From positions 1 to 24,834 of IMG/VR virus record IMGVR_UViG_3300005288_000532: a DNA stretch of 24,834 nucleotides, one strand, 5' to 3'. A program made the translations under genes and the position numbers. The notes beneath the pieces were generated by a model. The model worked only from the letters and a program-made list of their open reading frames with translations. It did no database searches and was not told where the DNA came from. This DNA comes from a virus. Position 1 is the stretch's first letter. Each line of letters starts with the position of its first letter. Shown here one piece after another: positions 6,661 to 13,815 of the stretch.

Positions 6661-7095
6661 TTATGATTCCCCGAGAAACCTGTTTTTATAGTTACGGAAT
6701 CGATATGAAATTTCCGCTAGGAGTTCTTCGTCGGTGAGTTGACTTGCCCTTGTTACGGGCTGTTCCGCTGACCCGCTTTCTTCCTTGTCTAGATCCTGCC
6801 AGGACGCCTCTGTCCCGCCCTCCTCCATGGAAGCTAGAGTGACTGATTCCTTAGGGGTGTCAGCTGCGTTGTCGAGCACTTCCTGAATGGACCCGGCCCG
6901 CCATCCAAGGGCCTTTTCTACCTTGCGCTGGTTGGTTTCCCAAGCCACGCGGGTACCCGATTCCATCGTCGCGAGCGTCTTCGTATCCACCCCTGCAAGC
7001 TTGGCGAAGGGTAGCTGTCGGAGGTCGCGTGCAAGGCGGCCTTCTTTGATGAGCCGGCCGATGGTTTCGAGTGCTTCTTGTTCATTCACAAGCAC
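6661..7095 (-). CDS. HTH (XRE-type) immunity repressor candidate
   Basis: A 144-aa protein with an N-terminal Cro/C1-type helix-turn-helix (about residues 12-66; FAKLAGVDTKTLATMESG is the recognition region) and an acidic linker. The C-terminal segment (DEELLAEISYRFRNY, about 117-140) may serve dimerisation. It is on the minus strand, divergent from a Cro-like gene across a 184-bp operator-like region, and upstream of the ImmA-like gene and integrase. This makes it the best candidate for the lysogeny repressor. The start is a GTG at 7095, with a second GTG at 7089; neither has a convincing ribosome binding site. Third-position GC is lower than in the early genes, common for phage repressors. 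Confidence 0.8.
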   Translation of the reverse strand: MLVNEQEALETIGRLIKEGRLARDLRQLPFAKLAGVDTKTLATMESGTRVAWETNQRKVEKALGWRAGSIQEVLDNAADTPKESVTLASMEEGGTEASWQDLDKEESGSAEQPVTRASQLTDEELLAEISYRFRNYKNRFLGES

Positions 7096-7138
7096 ATCGT
7101 GTCTTACGGAAGTTCGCCAAACAAGTGGCGCTTTTCGC

Positions 7139-7191
7139 GGAACAGTACCCGCATGTGGGGAACTAACGATCTATTCGAACACATATTCGAA
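7139..7191. promoter_or_regulatory. Immunity-region operator-like repeats
   Basis: GGAAC occurs at 7139-7143 and 7159-7163 (20 bp apart, two helical turns). Further on, ATTCGAA occurs twice, 12 bp apart (palindromic TTCGAA at 7174-7179 and 7186-7191). This relatively AT-rich stretch separates the divergent repressor and Cro-like genes. Binding partners are not known. Confidence 0.45.
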
Positions 7192-7228
7192 AATTACAGA
7201 CTTGTAGTTCGGATGCGGTTTTCGTAGT

Positions 7229-7243
7229 GTTCCGGCGTGTTCC
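7229..7243 (-). promoter_or_regulatory. GGAAC-N5-GGAAC element, immunity region site 1
   Basis: Plus strand reads GTTCC-GGCGT-GTTCC. It ends exactly where the -35 hexamer TTGCTG of the Cro-like promoter begins, so a bound protein would block RNA polymerase. Confidence 0.6.
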
Positions 7244-7272
7244 TTGCTGAGTTCCCTATTGTTCCGTATAGT
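7244..7272 (+). promoter_or_regulatory. Promoter of the Cro-like gene (leaderless)
   Basis: -35 TTGCTG (7244-7249), 17-bp spacer, -10 TATAGT (7267-7272). The predicted start of transcription, about 7 bases on, falls at or next to the ATG at 7280. No ribosome binding site is present, which fits a leaderless mRNA. Confidence 0.7.
7251..7265 (-). promoter_or_regulatory. GGAAC-N5-GGAAC element, immunity region site 2
   Basis: Plus strand reads GTTCC-CTATT-GTTCC. It occupies the spacer between the -35 and -10 boxes of the Cro-like promoter, a classical repressor position. Confidence 0.6.
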
Positions 7273-7279
7273 TCTCGGC

Positions 7280-7555
7280 ATGACCACTCCAAAGAAGCCG
7301 CGGCGGTACATCCCGCGCACACACAGTGACACCAATCCCGCGAAGACCGGCCGGATCATCCGGCAGCTGCGGATCAACAAGGCCATGACGCAGGAAGAGA
7401 TCGCGACGGCCGCCGGCTATAAGCACGCGCACAGCATCTCCCGGATCGAGTCGGGCTCCATGCCAATCCCGGACGCGAAGCTGCTCAAGGTGGCCCGGTA
7501 CCTGGCGATTGATCCGGACAAGATCCGCAAGCCCGCCGTGAAGGTCGCCCGATGA
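7280..7555 (+). CDS. Cro-like HTH (XRE) regulator
   Basis: A 91-aa protein with a basic N-terminal arm (PKKPRRYIPR) and an XRE helix-turn-helix at about residues 24-80 (MTQEEIATAAGYKHAHSISRIESG). It is divergent from the repressor and is the first gene of the rightward early operon, which is the position of Cro. The ATG at 7280 lies seven bases after the -10 box, so translation is probably leaderless. A longer reading from 7244 would include the promoter and is rejected. Its stop overlaps the next ATG (ATGA). Confidence 0.82.
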   Translation: MTTPKKPRRYIPRTHSDTNPAKTGRIIRQLRINKAMTQEEIATAAGYKHAHSISRIESGSMPIPDAKLLKVARYLAIDPDKIRKPAVKVAR

Positions 7556-8088
7556 GCGCCGCCGTGATCGCTTTCAAGGCTGCGGATGCGACCACCGTAA
7601 GCAAGTACATGGCAGACCGTACAGCCGCACATGATGCGTGGTGGTCCACTGTCCAGGCCTTCGGAAAGAAGATCGGTCACCCGCGCCTGTCGATCCGGAA
7701 CGGCATGTTCGGAGCGCATGTCCTGGGCTATGCCATGGAGGACGGCGAAACCCCGGACGCCGGGTGGAGGGTCCACAAGGACTACGGCATCTGCGTGCCG
7801 AACAAGCGGTCCAAGCTGGGCAAGGAGCTCGAGGCGGAACTGGATGGCTTGACGTGGCGACCGCCGTCCACCTTCGGCGTCAAGGATCATCTGCACGCCC
7901 CCTCCGAGCAGGGCGGATTCTCCACCTACCTGCTTTCACCGTCGATCCAGCAAGGCAACACCGGCGACTGGTTCCTCTCGTTCTCGCGGGTTCCCTTCGA
8001 GGATGAGCTGCACAAGATCGATGCGGCCATTTGGCAGCCGGCCAAGCTGTCCGAGTACTACGCCGCCACTGAGGTCTCCGGTGAGTGA
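7552..8088 (+). CDS. Hypothetical early protein
   Basis: A 178-aa protein with no recognised domain, mixed alpha/beta in character and rich in Trp and aromatic residues, with no membrane segment. It is coupled to the Cro-like gene by an ATGA overlap. Codon use is like its neighbours. Possible roles include takeover or regulatory functions of the immediate early region, but nothing in the sequence shows one. Confidence 0.7.
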   Translation: MSAAVIAFKAADATTVSKYMADRTAAHDAWWSTVQAFGKKIGHPRLSIRNGMFGAHVLGYAMEDGETPDAGWRVHKDYGICVPNKRSKLGKELEAELDGLTWRPPSTFGVKDHLHAPSEQGGFSTYLLSPSIQQGNTGDWFLSFSRVPFEDELHKIDAAIWQPAKLSEYYAATEVSGE

Positions 8089-8272
8089 GCCGCAGCGGCG
8101 CGCTACCCGCCGGAACATGTCCACCCAGCCCATCCAAGGCCGCCCCACCCGAGGGCAAAACATCAACCACTCCCCCATCACCGACGAAGAGCTCGCCGAC
8201 ATCATCGCCCAGGCACGCGCACAGCGCGCCGAAGAAGACATCCGCGAATACGCAGAACGGAAAGCATCATGA
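8081..8272 (+). CDS. Small helical hypothetical protein
   Basis: A 63-aa product from GTG at 8081, preceded by GAGG (8071-8074) six bases upstream. An ATG at 8117 lacks a ribosome binding site. The N-terminus is basic; the C-terminal half is an acidic amphipathic helix (ITDEELADIIAQARAQRAEE). It overlaps the previous gene by eight bases and the next by four (ATGA). Not recognised. Confidence 0.6.
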   Translation: MSEPQRRATRRNMSTQPIQGRPTRGQNINHSPITDEELADIIAQARAQRAEEDIREYAERKAS

Positions 8273-8655
8273 CCGACGCGAACACGATCACGACGATCGA
8301 CCAGATGGCAGATCTCCCGGCAGGGCAGTGGGCATTGACTGACGATGGCAAGGCGCTCTGCCTTTACGACACGCATATGGGATTCCCCCAGCGGATGTGG
8401 GGCAGCAAGCTTGACTACGGAACCAAGGGAGCCGTCTACAGCTTCACGTCACTGGAGGGCGCGCCACTGCCCCTACACCTCGCCGACGTCCAGGCTGACG
8501 GATGCCTTCACCGCCGCACCAACGAGTGCGGGCAGTGCCTGTTCTGCGGGAAGCCCGAGATCGTCCCGGGTCAGCCCCTATATCTGGCCGACGACGGCGA
8601 TCTGTTCCGCGCCGTCGCTGAGCACAACTCTAAGATCAAGGCGGCGACGGCATGA
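8269..8655 (+). CDS. Hypothetical protein with a Cys-rich zinc-knuckle-like segment
   Basis: A 128-aa protein. The C-terminal third contains CLHRRTNECGQCLFCGKPE (about residues 83-101), whose Cys and His residues could bind one zinc. The N-terminal part has several Trp/Gly-rich beta-like segments. It starts with ATGA on the previous stop and ends with ATGA into the next gene. Function unknown. Confidence 0.65.
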   Translation: MTDANTITTIDQMADLPAGQWALTDDGKALCLYDTHMGFPQRMWGSKLDYGTKGAVYSFTSLEGAPLPLHLADVQADGCLHRRTNECGQCLFCGKPEIVPGQPLYLADDGDLFRAVAEHNSKIKAATA

Positions 8656-8915
8656 GGGCCGCGGTGCTGGATGACCTGGACTGGATGGCTGACGCCCACG
8701 AGGTGCTGGTCAAGGTGGCCGCCGAGGGGAAGCCGTTCGATGCGTATGCGCTCACGGAGAAGGCCGAGCTGCGCGACCCGCCGTCGCCGGCCATGTGGGG
8801 AAAGCTGTTCCGTCAGGCCAACGATGCGGGCGTGATCAAGGTCGTCGGGTTCCACAGGTCCCGCCGCCCGGGCCGCAGTGGCGGCGCGTGCCGTGTCTGG
8901 CAGGTGGCGGCATGA
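8652..8915 (+). CDS. Small hypothetical protein, winged-helix-like
   Basis: An 87-aa protein with a helical N-terminal part and a short C-terminal hairpin containing basic residues (VVGFHRSRRPGRSGG then CRVWQV). The spacing of helices followed by a basic wing resembles small winged-helix proteins, which is tentative. Coupled on both sides by ATGA overlaps. Confidence 0.6.
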   Translation: MRAAVLDDLDWMADAHEVLVKVAAEGKPFDAYALTEKAELRDPPSPAMWGKLFRQANDAGVIKVVGFHRSRRPGRSGGACRVWQVAA

Positions 8916-9094
8916 GGCGCCGGCCGGTCCGGGTCTTCCAGTGCAAGGACGACTGCTGCCTCGTTCGCGTCCCGTCGAAGCGGTTCTGGTACGTCCGCAC
9001 CCCTTCCACCACGGCGACGTGGACGACGTTCGAGGACGCCATCCGTGACGCCGCCGAGTTCGCCCTATCAATCCCCCAGGAGGTAACAGCGTGA
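8912..9094 (+). CDS. Small hypothetical protein
   Basis: A 60-aa basic protein with an adjacent Cys pair (KDDCC, residues 14-15) and aromatic strands. ATG at 8912 is chosen for its ATGA overlap; a longer in-frame reading from 8795 is a shadow. It ends in GTGA with the excisionase-like gene, and its last codons contain that gene's strong ribosome binding site. Confidence 0.55.
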   Translation: MRRRPVRVFQCKDDCCLVRVPSKRFWYVRTPSTTATWTTFEDAIRDAAEFALSIPQEVTA

Positions 9095-9285
9095 GCGCTG
9101 ACGCGAAGGTCTCCGAGGTCGCCGAGCACCTCGGCCTGCACCCGGAAACGGTCCGGACCATGACTCGCGGCGGGGACTTCCCTAACGCGTACAAGACCGG
9201 GCGCGGGAACCAGTCGAACCACATCCGGATCCCCTGGGCCGATGTTGAGGACTACCGGAAGAAGCAGCCGAGGGCCTCACGATGA
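9091..9285 (+). CDS. Excisionase-like HTH DNA-binding protein
   Basis: A 64-aa protein made almost entirely of a MerR/excisionase-type helix-turn-helix: VSEVAEHLGLHPETVRTM, then a wing-like stretch, then IPWADVEDYRKKQ. Proteins of this size and form act as phage excisionases, binding attP and steering integrase to excision, or as small regulators. Its expression in the lytic direction while integrase is on the opposite strand suits an excisionase, though the gene is 2.9 kb from int. The GTG start has the best ribosome binding site of the region, AGGAGG at 9078-9083, seven bases upstream. Confidence 0.75.
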   Translation: MSADAKVSEVAEHLGLHPETVRTMTRGGDFPNAYKTGRGNQSNHIRIPWADVEDYRKKQPRASR

Positions 9286-9752
9286 GCCCCGTACGTGTCC
9301 AGCGGAAGCGGACCAAGGGTTGGAGGATGCCGGAAGGTGTCGTCTACGTCGGCCGCGGCTCGAAGTGGGGCAATGCGTTCATCGTGGGCCAGGCGCAGCT
9401 GCGCTTTCCCCGCGTGGACGGCACGGAGGCCTGGCAGTTCGAAGGCCGCTTACACAAGACATCCGGCCAGAAGCACACGTTCAGCCACTCCGATTACACG
9501 GTGAACGACCACGGGGACAAGCTCTACCGGATCACATGGCATGACGTGAGGGACGCGACCCGCGAAGAGTGTGTAGCGCTTTTCCGTGAGGAAATGACCG
9601 GCGAACTGGACATGCTCGAGTACCGCTACAGGTCGCGTGTCGAGCAGATCCGTGCAGAGCTTGCCGGCAAGGACCTCGCCTGCTGGTGCCCACTCGACAA
9701 GCCCTGCCACGCCGACGTCCTTCTCGAACTCGCCAACCGGGACCAGCCATGA
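9282..9752 (+). CDS. DUF4326 domain protein
   Basis: A 156-aa protein with the signatures of DUF4326: VYVGRGSKWGNAF near residues 21-33 and the C-terminal GKDLACWCPLDKPCHADVLL near 129-148. The family is widespread in phages; its biochemical role is not established to my knowledge. The conserved Cys and His at the C-terminus (CWC, CH) suggest a metal site or a catalytic cysteine. Coupled to both neighbours by ATGA. Confidence 0.8.
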   Translation: MSPVRVQRKRTKGWRMPEGVVYVGRGSKWGNAFIVGQAQLRFPRVDGTEAWQFEGRLHKTSGQKHTFSHSDYTVNDHGDKLYRITWHDVRDATREECVALFREEMTGELDMLEYRYRSRVEQIRAELAGKDLACWCPLDKPCHADVLLELANRDQP

Positions 9753-10042
9753 CCCCCGAGGATGAGCTGCACGCGGCGGTCCGCCAGTCGATCAACGACT
9801 CCGAGGTCGCGGCCTCGAACCCGGACGACCTCCTCACCCTGCAGGCCAGGGCAGCGGTCGGCGCAGTGCTCCGGCTGGGCTGGGTCAAGGCTGCCGGGTG
9901 GGAGTACGCGGTGATGGATGGGGACGTGACGGCGGAGATCGGTTTCAATACGGAGGGCCAGGCGCTGGCGTGGGTCGAGGCGAACCCGGGCCAGTACATC
10001 GTGGAGCGCCGGCCGGTGGGTGTGTGGGAGCGCCTACAGTGA
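9749..10042 (+). CDS. Hypothetical early protein
   Basis: A 97-aa acidic protein starting at the ATGA overlap. It is not recognised. A beta-type segment (WEYAVMDGDVTAEIGFNTEGQ) lies near residues 51-71, followed by a helix and a final strand (YIVERRPVG). It is the last clear gene before the 10043-10209 control region. Confidence 0.65.
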   Translation: MTPEDELHAAVRQSINDSEVAASNPDDLLTLQARAAVGAVLRLGWVKAAGWEYAVMDGDVTAEIGFNTEGQALAWVEANPGQYIVERRPVGVWERLQ

Positions 10043-10105
10043 GGAACTTCCGCACCATTCGACGACTCGCCTATATTTTTTTGCCCTTTTCCTCCGCAAA
10101 TGTAT

Positions 10106-10120
10106 GGAACACTACGGAAC
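10106..10120 (+). promoter_or_regulatory. GGAAC-N5-GGAAC element with -10 box
   Basis: GGAAC-ACTAC-GGAAC, with TAAGTT (10127-10132) as possible -10, 21 bases from the first G. The first half-site lies at the -35 position. It would drive or control the recombination operon starting at 10210. Confidence 0.6.
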
Positions 10121-10150
10121 ATGGTGTAAGTTTGAAGAACAGAAACAAAG

Positions 10151-10178
10151 AGGCCCAGGAGCGGTAACTCCCGGACCT
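10151..10178 (+). promoter_or_regulatory. 5'-leader stem-loop A
   Basis: An 11-position stem (9 paired; 10151-10161 with 10168-10178) with loop CGGTAA, preceded by an A-rich run and not followed by T residues on the plus strand. Predicted mRNA start is near 10139, so the hairpin is near the transcript's 5' end. AAGGAA (10198) serves the next start. Confidence 0.55.
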
Positions 10179-10209
10179 CAACCACCACAACCGATCTAAG
10201 GAAATTGTG

Positions 10210-10587
10210 ATGACACTCCTGAATCCTACCCGGACGCCCTACCTGTTCGACAAGGACCTTGCGGTCCACATCGTCTTCGCCGAGGTCAAGCACTTCGCCG
10301 CCGAAGCCAGCATCCACGGCCCCTCCGAAGAAGAACTGCAGACCCTCACCCGGCGCCTCGCCTTCCTCATCGACACGGACCTCAACTGGTGCGAGGTCGA
10401 CGGGCTCGTCTCCTACGCTAAGGAACTCCGCCAGGTCGAGAACGGCACCCACGACGCCCTCCACATCAACGCCGCCGGCACCGTCGATGACTCCGACCAC
10501 GTCCGCGGCTCGATCCTGATCACCATGTTCTGGGAGATCGGTCTGATCCTCGGCACGGTCAAGGCCCGTTGGGAGCTGGCGGCGTGA
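10210..10587 (+). CDS. Hypothetical protein, first gene of recombination operon
   Basis: A 125-aa acidic, mostly helical protein. ATG at 10210 has AAGGAA at six bases; an in-frame GTG at 10207 is an alternative. It lacks membrane segments and metal motifs. It follows a GGAAC-repeat promoter and stem-loop leader, so it heads a transcription unit. It is coupled by GTGA to a tiny membrane protein. Not recognised. Confidence 0.7.
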   Translation: MTLLNPTRTPYLFDKDLAVHIVFAEVKHFAAEASIHGPSEEELQTLTRRLAFLIDTDLNWCEVDGLVSYAKELRQVENGTHDALHINAAGTVDDSDHVRGSILITMFWEIGLILGTVKARWELAA

Positions 10588-10709
10588 CCGGCGCCCAGTA
10601 TGCGCTCCGGTCCTGCGCCCGGTTCGCCGCTCTCACCGTGGCGATGGCCGCTGTTTACGTCCTGGCCCACGTCGTGGCCACCGTCCCGTTGCTGGTGATG
10701 GGGCTGTGA
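10584..10709 (+). CDS. Tiny single-span membrane protein
   Basis: A 41-aa open frame from GTG at 10584, linked to its neighbours by GTGA overlaps at both ends. After a short basic N-terminus, residues about 14-40 are hydrophobic (FAALTVAMAAVYVLAHVV) and could cross the membrane once. The double overlap in a tightly packed operon supports it being real. Function unknown. Confidence 0.5.
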   Translation: MTGAQYALRSCARFAALTVAMAAVYVLAHVVATVPLLVMGL

Positions 10710-10885
10710 CGGCCTGCTACTGCGGCGGCCACTACCGCTGCGAGATCTGCCGCCGAGACGTGTGCTTCTGCCCCGGCCATGAAGACCCCACCCCGGACAC
10801 CCAGGAGGCCGTGACCTCCGGATACGTAAATCCATCCCAAGCCCGCATCGAAGCGTGGCAGACCAAGCAGGAGCTGACCCGATGA
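10706..10885 (+). CDS. Tiny double zinc-knuckle-like protein
   Basis: A 59-aa product from GTG at 10706 (GTGA overlap upstream, ATGA overlap into the ATPase gene). The first 25 residues contain eight potential zinc ligands: Cys4, Cys6, His9, Cys12, Cys15, Cys20, Cys22 and His25. This is enough for one or two zinc ions. The rest is polar and helical. Family not recognised; it may bind nucleic acid or a partner in recombination. Confidence 0.6.
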   Translation: MTACYCGGHYRCEICRRDVCFCPGHEDPTPDTQEAVTSGYVNPSQARIEAWQTKQELTR

Positions 10886-11985
10886 GCACCACATTCCGCG
10901 AACCGACCGGCAAGCCCACATGGCCGATCCTCCTCATCGCTGGCGGCGAGAAGGCAGGCAAGTCCTACGCATCCGCCAAGGCCTCCGCCTCCGACCTCAT
11001 CGGCCAGACCTACTGGATCGGTGTCGGCGAGGACGACCCGGACGAGTACGGCGCGATCCCCGGCGCCCGTTTCCGGATCGCCAAGCACAGTGGCACCCAC
11101 CAGTCCATCCTCGAAGCGCTGCGGGACGCATCCAAGCAGCCCCGCATCGATGGCAAGCCGAACCTCCTGGTCGTCGACTCCGGAACCCGCGTCTGGGAAA
11201 TGCTCTCTGATGAGGCCCAGGAGCGGGCGAACATGCGGGCCAAGAAGGCGGCCGAGAAGTTCAAGCGCGACTTCGATCCCGAGGCTGAGGCGACCATCGG
11301 GCCGGACCTTTGGAACCGGGCCACCGGCCGCTGGCAGGACGTCATGGAGATCCTCCGGAACCACGACGGCCCGTCCATCATCACGGCCCGCCTGGACATC
11401 GTGACAATCATGGACGCCAAGGGTCAGCCGACCAAGGACAAGACGTCGAAGGTCAAAGCCCAGAAGTCTCTCCCGTTCGATGTAGGGGGCATCGTCGAAA
11501 TGCCGGAGCGCGGCAAGGCGTACATCAGCGGCATCCGATCCTTGAAGCTCGACCTCCCCGTTGGTGAGAAGCAGCAGGTCCGGGACTTCTCGGTGGACTG
11601 GCTGTGGCGCCAGCTCGGTCTGGACGTCGAGGGCGCAACGTCTCCGCGTCAGCACTCCGGAGCCGACGGCCAGGCATCGGCCGCCGTCCCGGACGAAGCA
11701 CCCGCCCAGCGCCCGCAGGCGAACCCGAACGAGGACGCCGGAGCATCGGCACTGCATGCCCGGCAGGCAGCTGCCCGCGCCGCCGCCCCCGTCTGGGGTC
11801 CGGAGCAGGCCGAACAGCTGGAGATCCGGATCTACGAAGCCAAAGGCAACGTCGACATCCTCCGTTCCCTGTGGAAGTCCGCGCAGGGCATGGGTGCCCC
11901 GAAGGAAGTCCTCGACCGCATCGCCAACATCAACAAACCCCAGACCGCAGAGCAGACCACGGAAACGAAGGAGCAGGCAGCATGA
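10882..11985 (+). CDS. Sak4-like RecA-fold ATPase (phage nucleotide-binding protein)
   Basis: A 367-aa protein with Walker A GGEKAGKS (residues 21-28) and Walker B LLVVDS (about 95-100), at the positions expected in the AAA_24/Sak4 group of phage RecA-like annealing proteins. A helical, charged segment follows (about 105-140), then a strand block (SIITARLDIVTIMD). The C-terminal tail from about 265 is Ala/Pro/Gln-rich and low complexity, ending in a helical piece; it may bind SSB or DNA. Sak4 proteins promote single-strand annealing with a cognate SSB, and an SSB gene lies 1.4 kb downstream in the same operon. ATG at 10882 is set by the ATGA overlap. Confidence 0.82.
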   Translation: MSTTFREPTGKPTWPILLIAGGEKAGKSYASAKASASDLIGQTYWIGVGEDDPDEYGAIPGARFRIAKHSGTHQSILEALRDASKQPRIDGKPNLLVVDSGTRVWEMLSDEAQERANMRAKKAAEKFKRDFDPEAEATIGPDLWNRATGRWQDVMEILRNHDGPSIITARLDIVTIMDAKGQPTKDKTSKVKAQKSLPFDVGGIVEMPERGKAYISGIRSLKLDLPVGEKQQVRDFSVDWLWRQLGLDVEGATSPRQHSGADGQASAAVPDEAPAQRPQANPNEDAGASALHARQAAARAAAPVWGPEQAEQLEIRIYEAKGNVDILRSLWKSAQGMGAPKEVLDRIANINKPQTAEQTTETKEQAA

Positions 11986-12599
11986 GCGCCCAGACCGAAG
12001 AACAGACCGACGAGATCGTCCAGGTCGACATTAAGGCCGAGAACCTCCGGTTCGTCTTCAAGAAGACCATCGTCGACGCCCTCTCTGCGGAGATCAAGAA
12101 GGACCGCGAGGATCACATCAAACCGCTGCTCGAGGAGTGGCGCCGTTCCGGGAACAAGTCGTTCTCCGTGACCCTCCCGGACGGGACGAAGATCGGCCAG
12201 GTCACCCTGACCGAGGGCAAGGATGCGACGGTCATCGCGGACGACACGGCGTTCTTCCTGTGGATGAAGGCGAACCACCCGGAGGAGATCGAAACGGTCA
12301 TCGTCCCGGAGAAGGTCATCCCGGCCACCTCGTACGAGCAGGTCAAGCCGGCGGCCCTGAACAGGCTGCTCGAGGAGGAGTTCGCGATGGAGGACGGGAT
12401 GGTGATCACGAAGGAAGGCGAGCCTGTCCCCGGTGTGGAGTACCTGAAGGCCCCGGAGCCGTCCCAGTTCTCCGTTACGTACGCGGGGACGAAGGCCGTC
12501 GACAAGGACCGCACGAAGCAGAAGCTGTTCGAGGCGTACCGCCGCGGCGAGCTGGCACACCTGAACCTCGGCTCCGCACTCCCCCAGATCGAGGCCTGA
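11982..12599 (+). CDS. Conserved-type hypothetical, recombination operon
   Basis: A 205-aa acidic protein between the Sak4-like ATPase (ATGA overlap) and a coiled-coil gene (TGATG overlap). The N-terminal third is helical and charged. A beta-hairpin-rich middle (SFSVTLPDGTKIGQVTL) and an extended C-terminal part follow. No catalytic motif is recognised. Its position suggests a partner of the recombinase, such as a DNA-end or host-nuclease-binding protein, but this rests on context alone. Confidence 0.7.
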   Translation: MSAQTEEQTDEIVQVDIKAENLRFVFKKTIVDALSAEIKKDREDHIKPLLEEWRRSGNKSFSVTLPDGTKIGQVTLTEGKDATVIADDTAFFLWMKANHPEEIETVIVPEKVIPATSYEQVKPAALNRLLEEEFAMEDGMVITKEGEPVPGVEYLKAPEPSQFSVTYAGTKAVDKDRTKQKLFEAYRRGELAHLNLGSALPQIEA

Positions 12600-12961
12600 T
12601 GAGCACGCCCACGACAAACGACGTCATCCTGACCCTCGCCCAGCTGGGCCGGGATCTGGACAACAAGCAGGACGAGATCGCCCGCCTGGACGAAGAAGCC
12701 GTCCGGGCCCGGTCCCGGTTTGAGGTGTCATTTGCGCGGGCATTCATCCAGGCTGCCGGCGCCGAGGGTCTGCGGAAGCAGACCGCGGTGCTGGAGACCG
12801 AGGCCGCGAAGCTGGACGCGGAGATCGCGGATCAGAAGTTGAGGGCGGCGCGGGAAGCGATCCGGGTCCTTCGGGACCGGCTGGATATTGGGCGCTCCCT
12901 CAACTCCGCGATCCGCTCCGAGTGGTCGGCTCAACCGGCCGGGCAGGCGATGGCGGCGTGA
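12599..12961 (+). CDS. Coiled-coil hypothetical protein
   Basis: A 120-aa protein that is helical nearly throughout, with heptad-like hydrophobic spacing at about residues 14-95 and many Arg, Glu and Ala. It probably forms a coiled coil. It overlaps the previous stop by one base (TGATG) and the next start by four (GTGA). Function unknown; a structural or DNA-binding partner of the recombination proteins is possible. Confidence 0.65.
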   Translation: MSTPTTNDVILTLAQLGRDLDNKQDEIARLDEEAVRARSRFEVSFARAFIQAAGAEGLRKQTAVLETEAAKLDAEIADQKLRAAREAIRVLRDRLDIGRSLNSAIRSEWSAQPAGQAMAA

Positions 12962-13332
12962 ACGGGTTCAGCAAGGCCCAGAAGATCGCCATCTCCGCCC
13001 GCGACCTCGGCTGCGTCATCCACGGCGCGGGCGGGGACTGCGTCGGGGATCTACTCCACCACCACCGGAAGGGCCGCGGCGCCGGCGGGGTGAAGTCCCG
13101 CAACCGTGTCGCGAACGGCCTGCTTGTCTGTGCCCGGTGGAACACTCTCGTTGAGGCCATGCCGGATCTCGCCGCCCATGCGCGGAAGAACGGCTGGAAG
13201 CTTCGCACCGACCACGAGATCGACACCCTCCCCGTCTGGATCCCCAAACTCGGCCGGTTCGTCTATTTGAACGACGACGGCCACTACCTAGACATGTCCC
13301 ACACCATCATCACTAGTCAGGAAGCAGCGTAA
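12958..13332 (+). CDS. HNH-like nuclease-fold protein
   Basis: A 124-aa protein from GTG at 12958. Residues 19-64 follow a small HNH layout: Cys19, Cys28, the His cluster LLHHHRKGRGAGG (33-43), then NGLLVCARWN (53-62). Proteins of this form lie beside ssb or recombination genes in many actinophages. The second Cys pair of the zinc ribbon is incomplete, so activity is uncertain. It is translationally coupled to the coiled-coil gene and lies three bases from ssb. Confidence 0.65.
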   Translation: MNGFSKAQKIAISARDLGCVIHGAGGDCVGDLLHHHRKGRGAGGVKSRNRVANGLLVCARWNTLVEAMPDLAAHARKNGWKLRTDHEIDTLPVWIPKLGRFVYLNDDGHYLDMSHTIITSQEAA

Positions 13333-13334
13333 AC

Positions 13335-13763
13335 ATGAGCGACACCACCGTAGTAGGGAACATCGGCGAACCGACCCTCAAGTTCACCCCCAACGGCAAG
13401 GCGGTACTGGAGTTCTCCCTCGCCGAGAACCACTCCAAGAAGAACCAGCAGGGCGGCTGGGAAGACGACGGCACCACGTGGCGCCGCGTTTCGATCTGGG
13501 ACAAGAAGGCCGAAGCGCTGGCCGAGGTGTTGAAGAAGGGCGACCGCGTCCTGGTTACGGGGCAGGAGCGCCTCCGCGAATGGGAGGGCAAGGACGGCGC
13601 GGCCGGCAAGACGCTGGAGCTGAACGCTCGCGACGTCGGGGTAATCCCTCGCGCACAGCCGAATAATGGCGGCGGCCAGTCGCAGGGTGGCTGGGGCAAC
13701 CAGCAGACGGCTCAGTCTGACCCGTGGGGGAACGGCGGCGCGGACAGCTCTCCCCCGTTCTAA
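13335..13763 (+). CDS. ssb: Single-stranded DNA-binding protein
   Basis: A 142-aa SSB. Residues about 1-100 form the OB fold, with the typical patterns VVGNIGEPTLKFTPNGKAV, EFSLAENH, WRRVSIWDKKAEALAEVLKKGDRVLVTG and LELNARDVGVI. Residues 105-135 are a Gly/Gln/Asn-rich disordered linker. The end DSSPPF is the acidic-hydrophobic tip through which SSBs bind partner proteins. It coats single-stranded DNA in replication and probably works with the Sak4-like ATPase. ATG at 13335 has AGGAAG ten bases upstream. It is the last gene of this operon. Confidence 0.96.
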   Translation: MSDTTVVGNIGEPTLKFTPNGKAVLEFSLAENHSKKNQQGGWEDDGTTWRRVSIWDKKAEALAEVLKKGDRVLVTGQERLREWEGKDGAAGKTLELNARDVGVIPRAQPNNGGGQSQGGWGNQQTAQSDPWGNGGADSSPPF

Positions 13764-13782
13764 ACACGCCACCCAACTGTAG

Positions 13783-13797
13783 GGAAGAGTGCGGAAC
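13783..13797 (+). promoter_or_regulatory. GGAAC-N5-GGAAC element (one mismatch) with -10 box
   Basis: GGAAG-AGTGC-GGAAC followed by TAAAAT (13804-13809), 21 bases from the first G. Predicted transcript start is at about 13816, the first base of stem-loop B. Controls the HNH endonuclease gene. Confidence 0.6.
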
Positions 13798-13815
13798 TTA
13801 GGGTAAAATTAGAAC

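Noticed and set aside
10039-10167. 42-codon frame from GTG at 10039 coupled to the previous stop
   Set aside because: It runs through the GGAAC element, the -10 box and stem-loop A; its composition is unlike the neighbours. Treated as control region.
10732-11757. 341-aa minus-strand frame
   Set aside because: Reverse shadow of the Sak4-like ATPase; no start signal, and neighbours are all plus strand.
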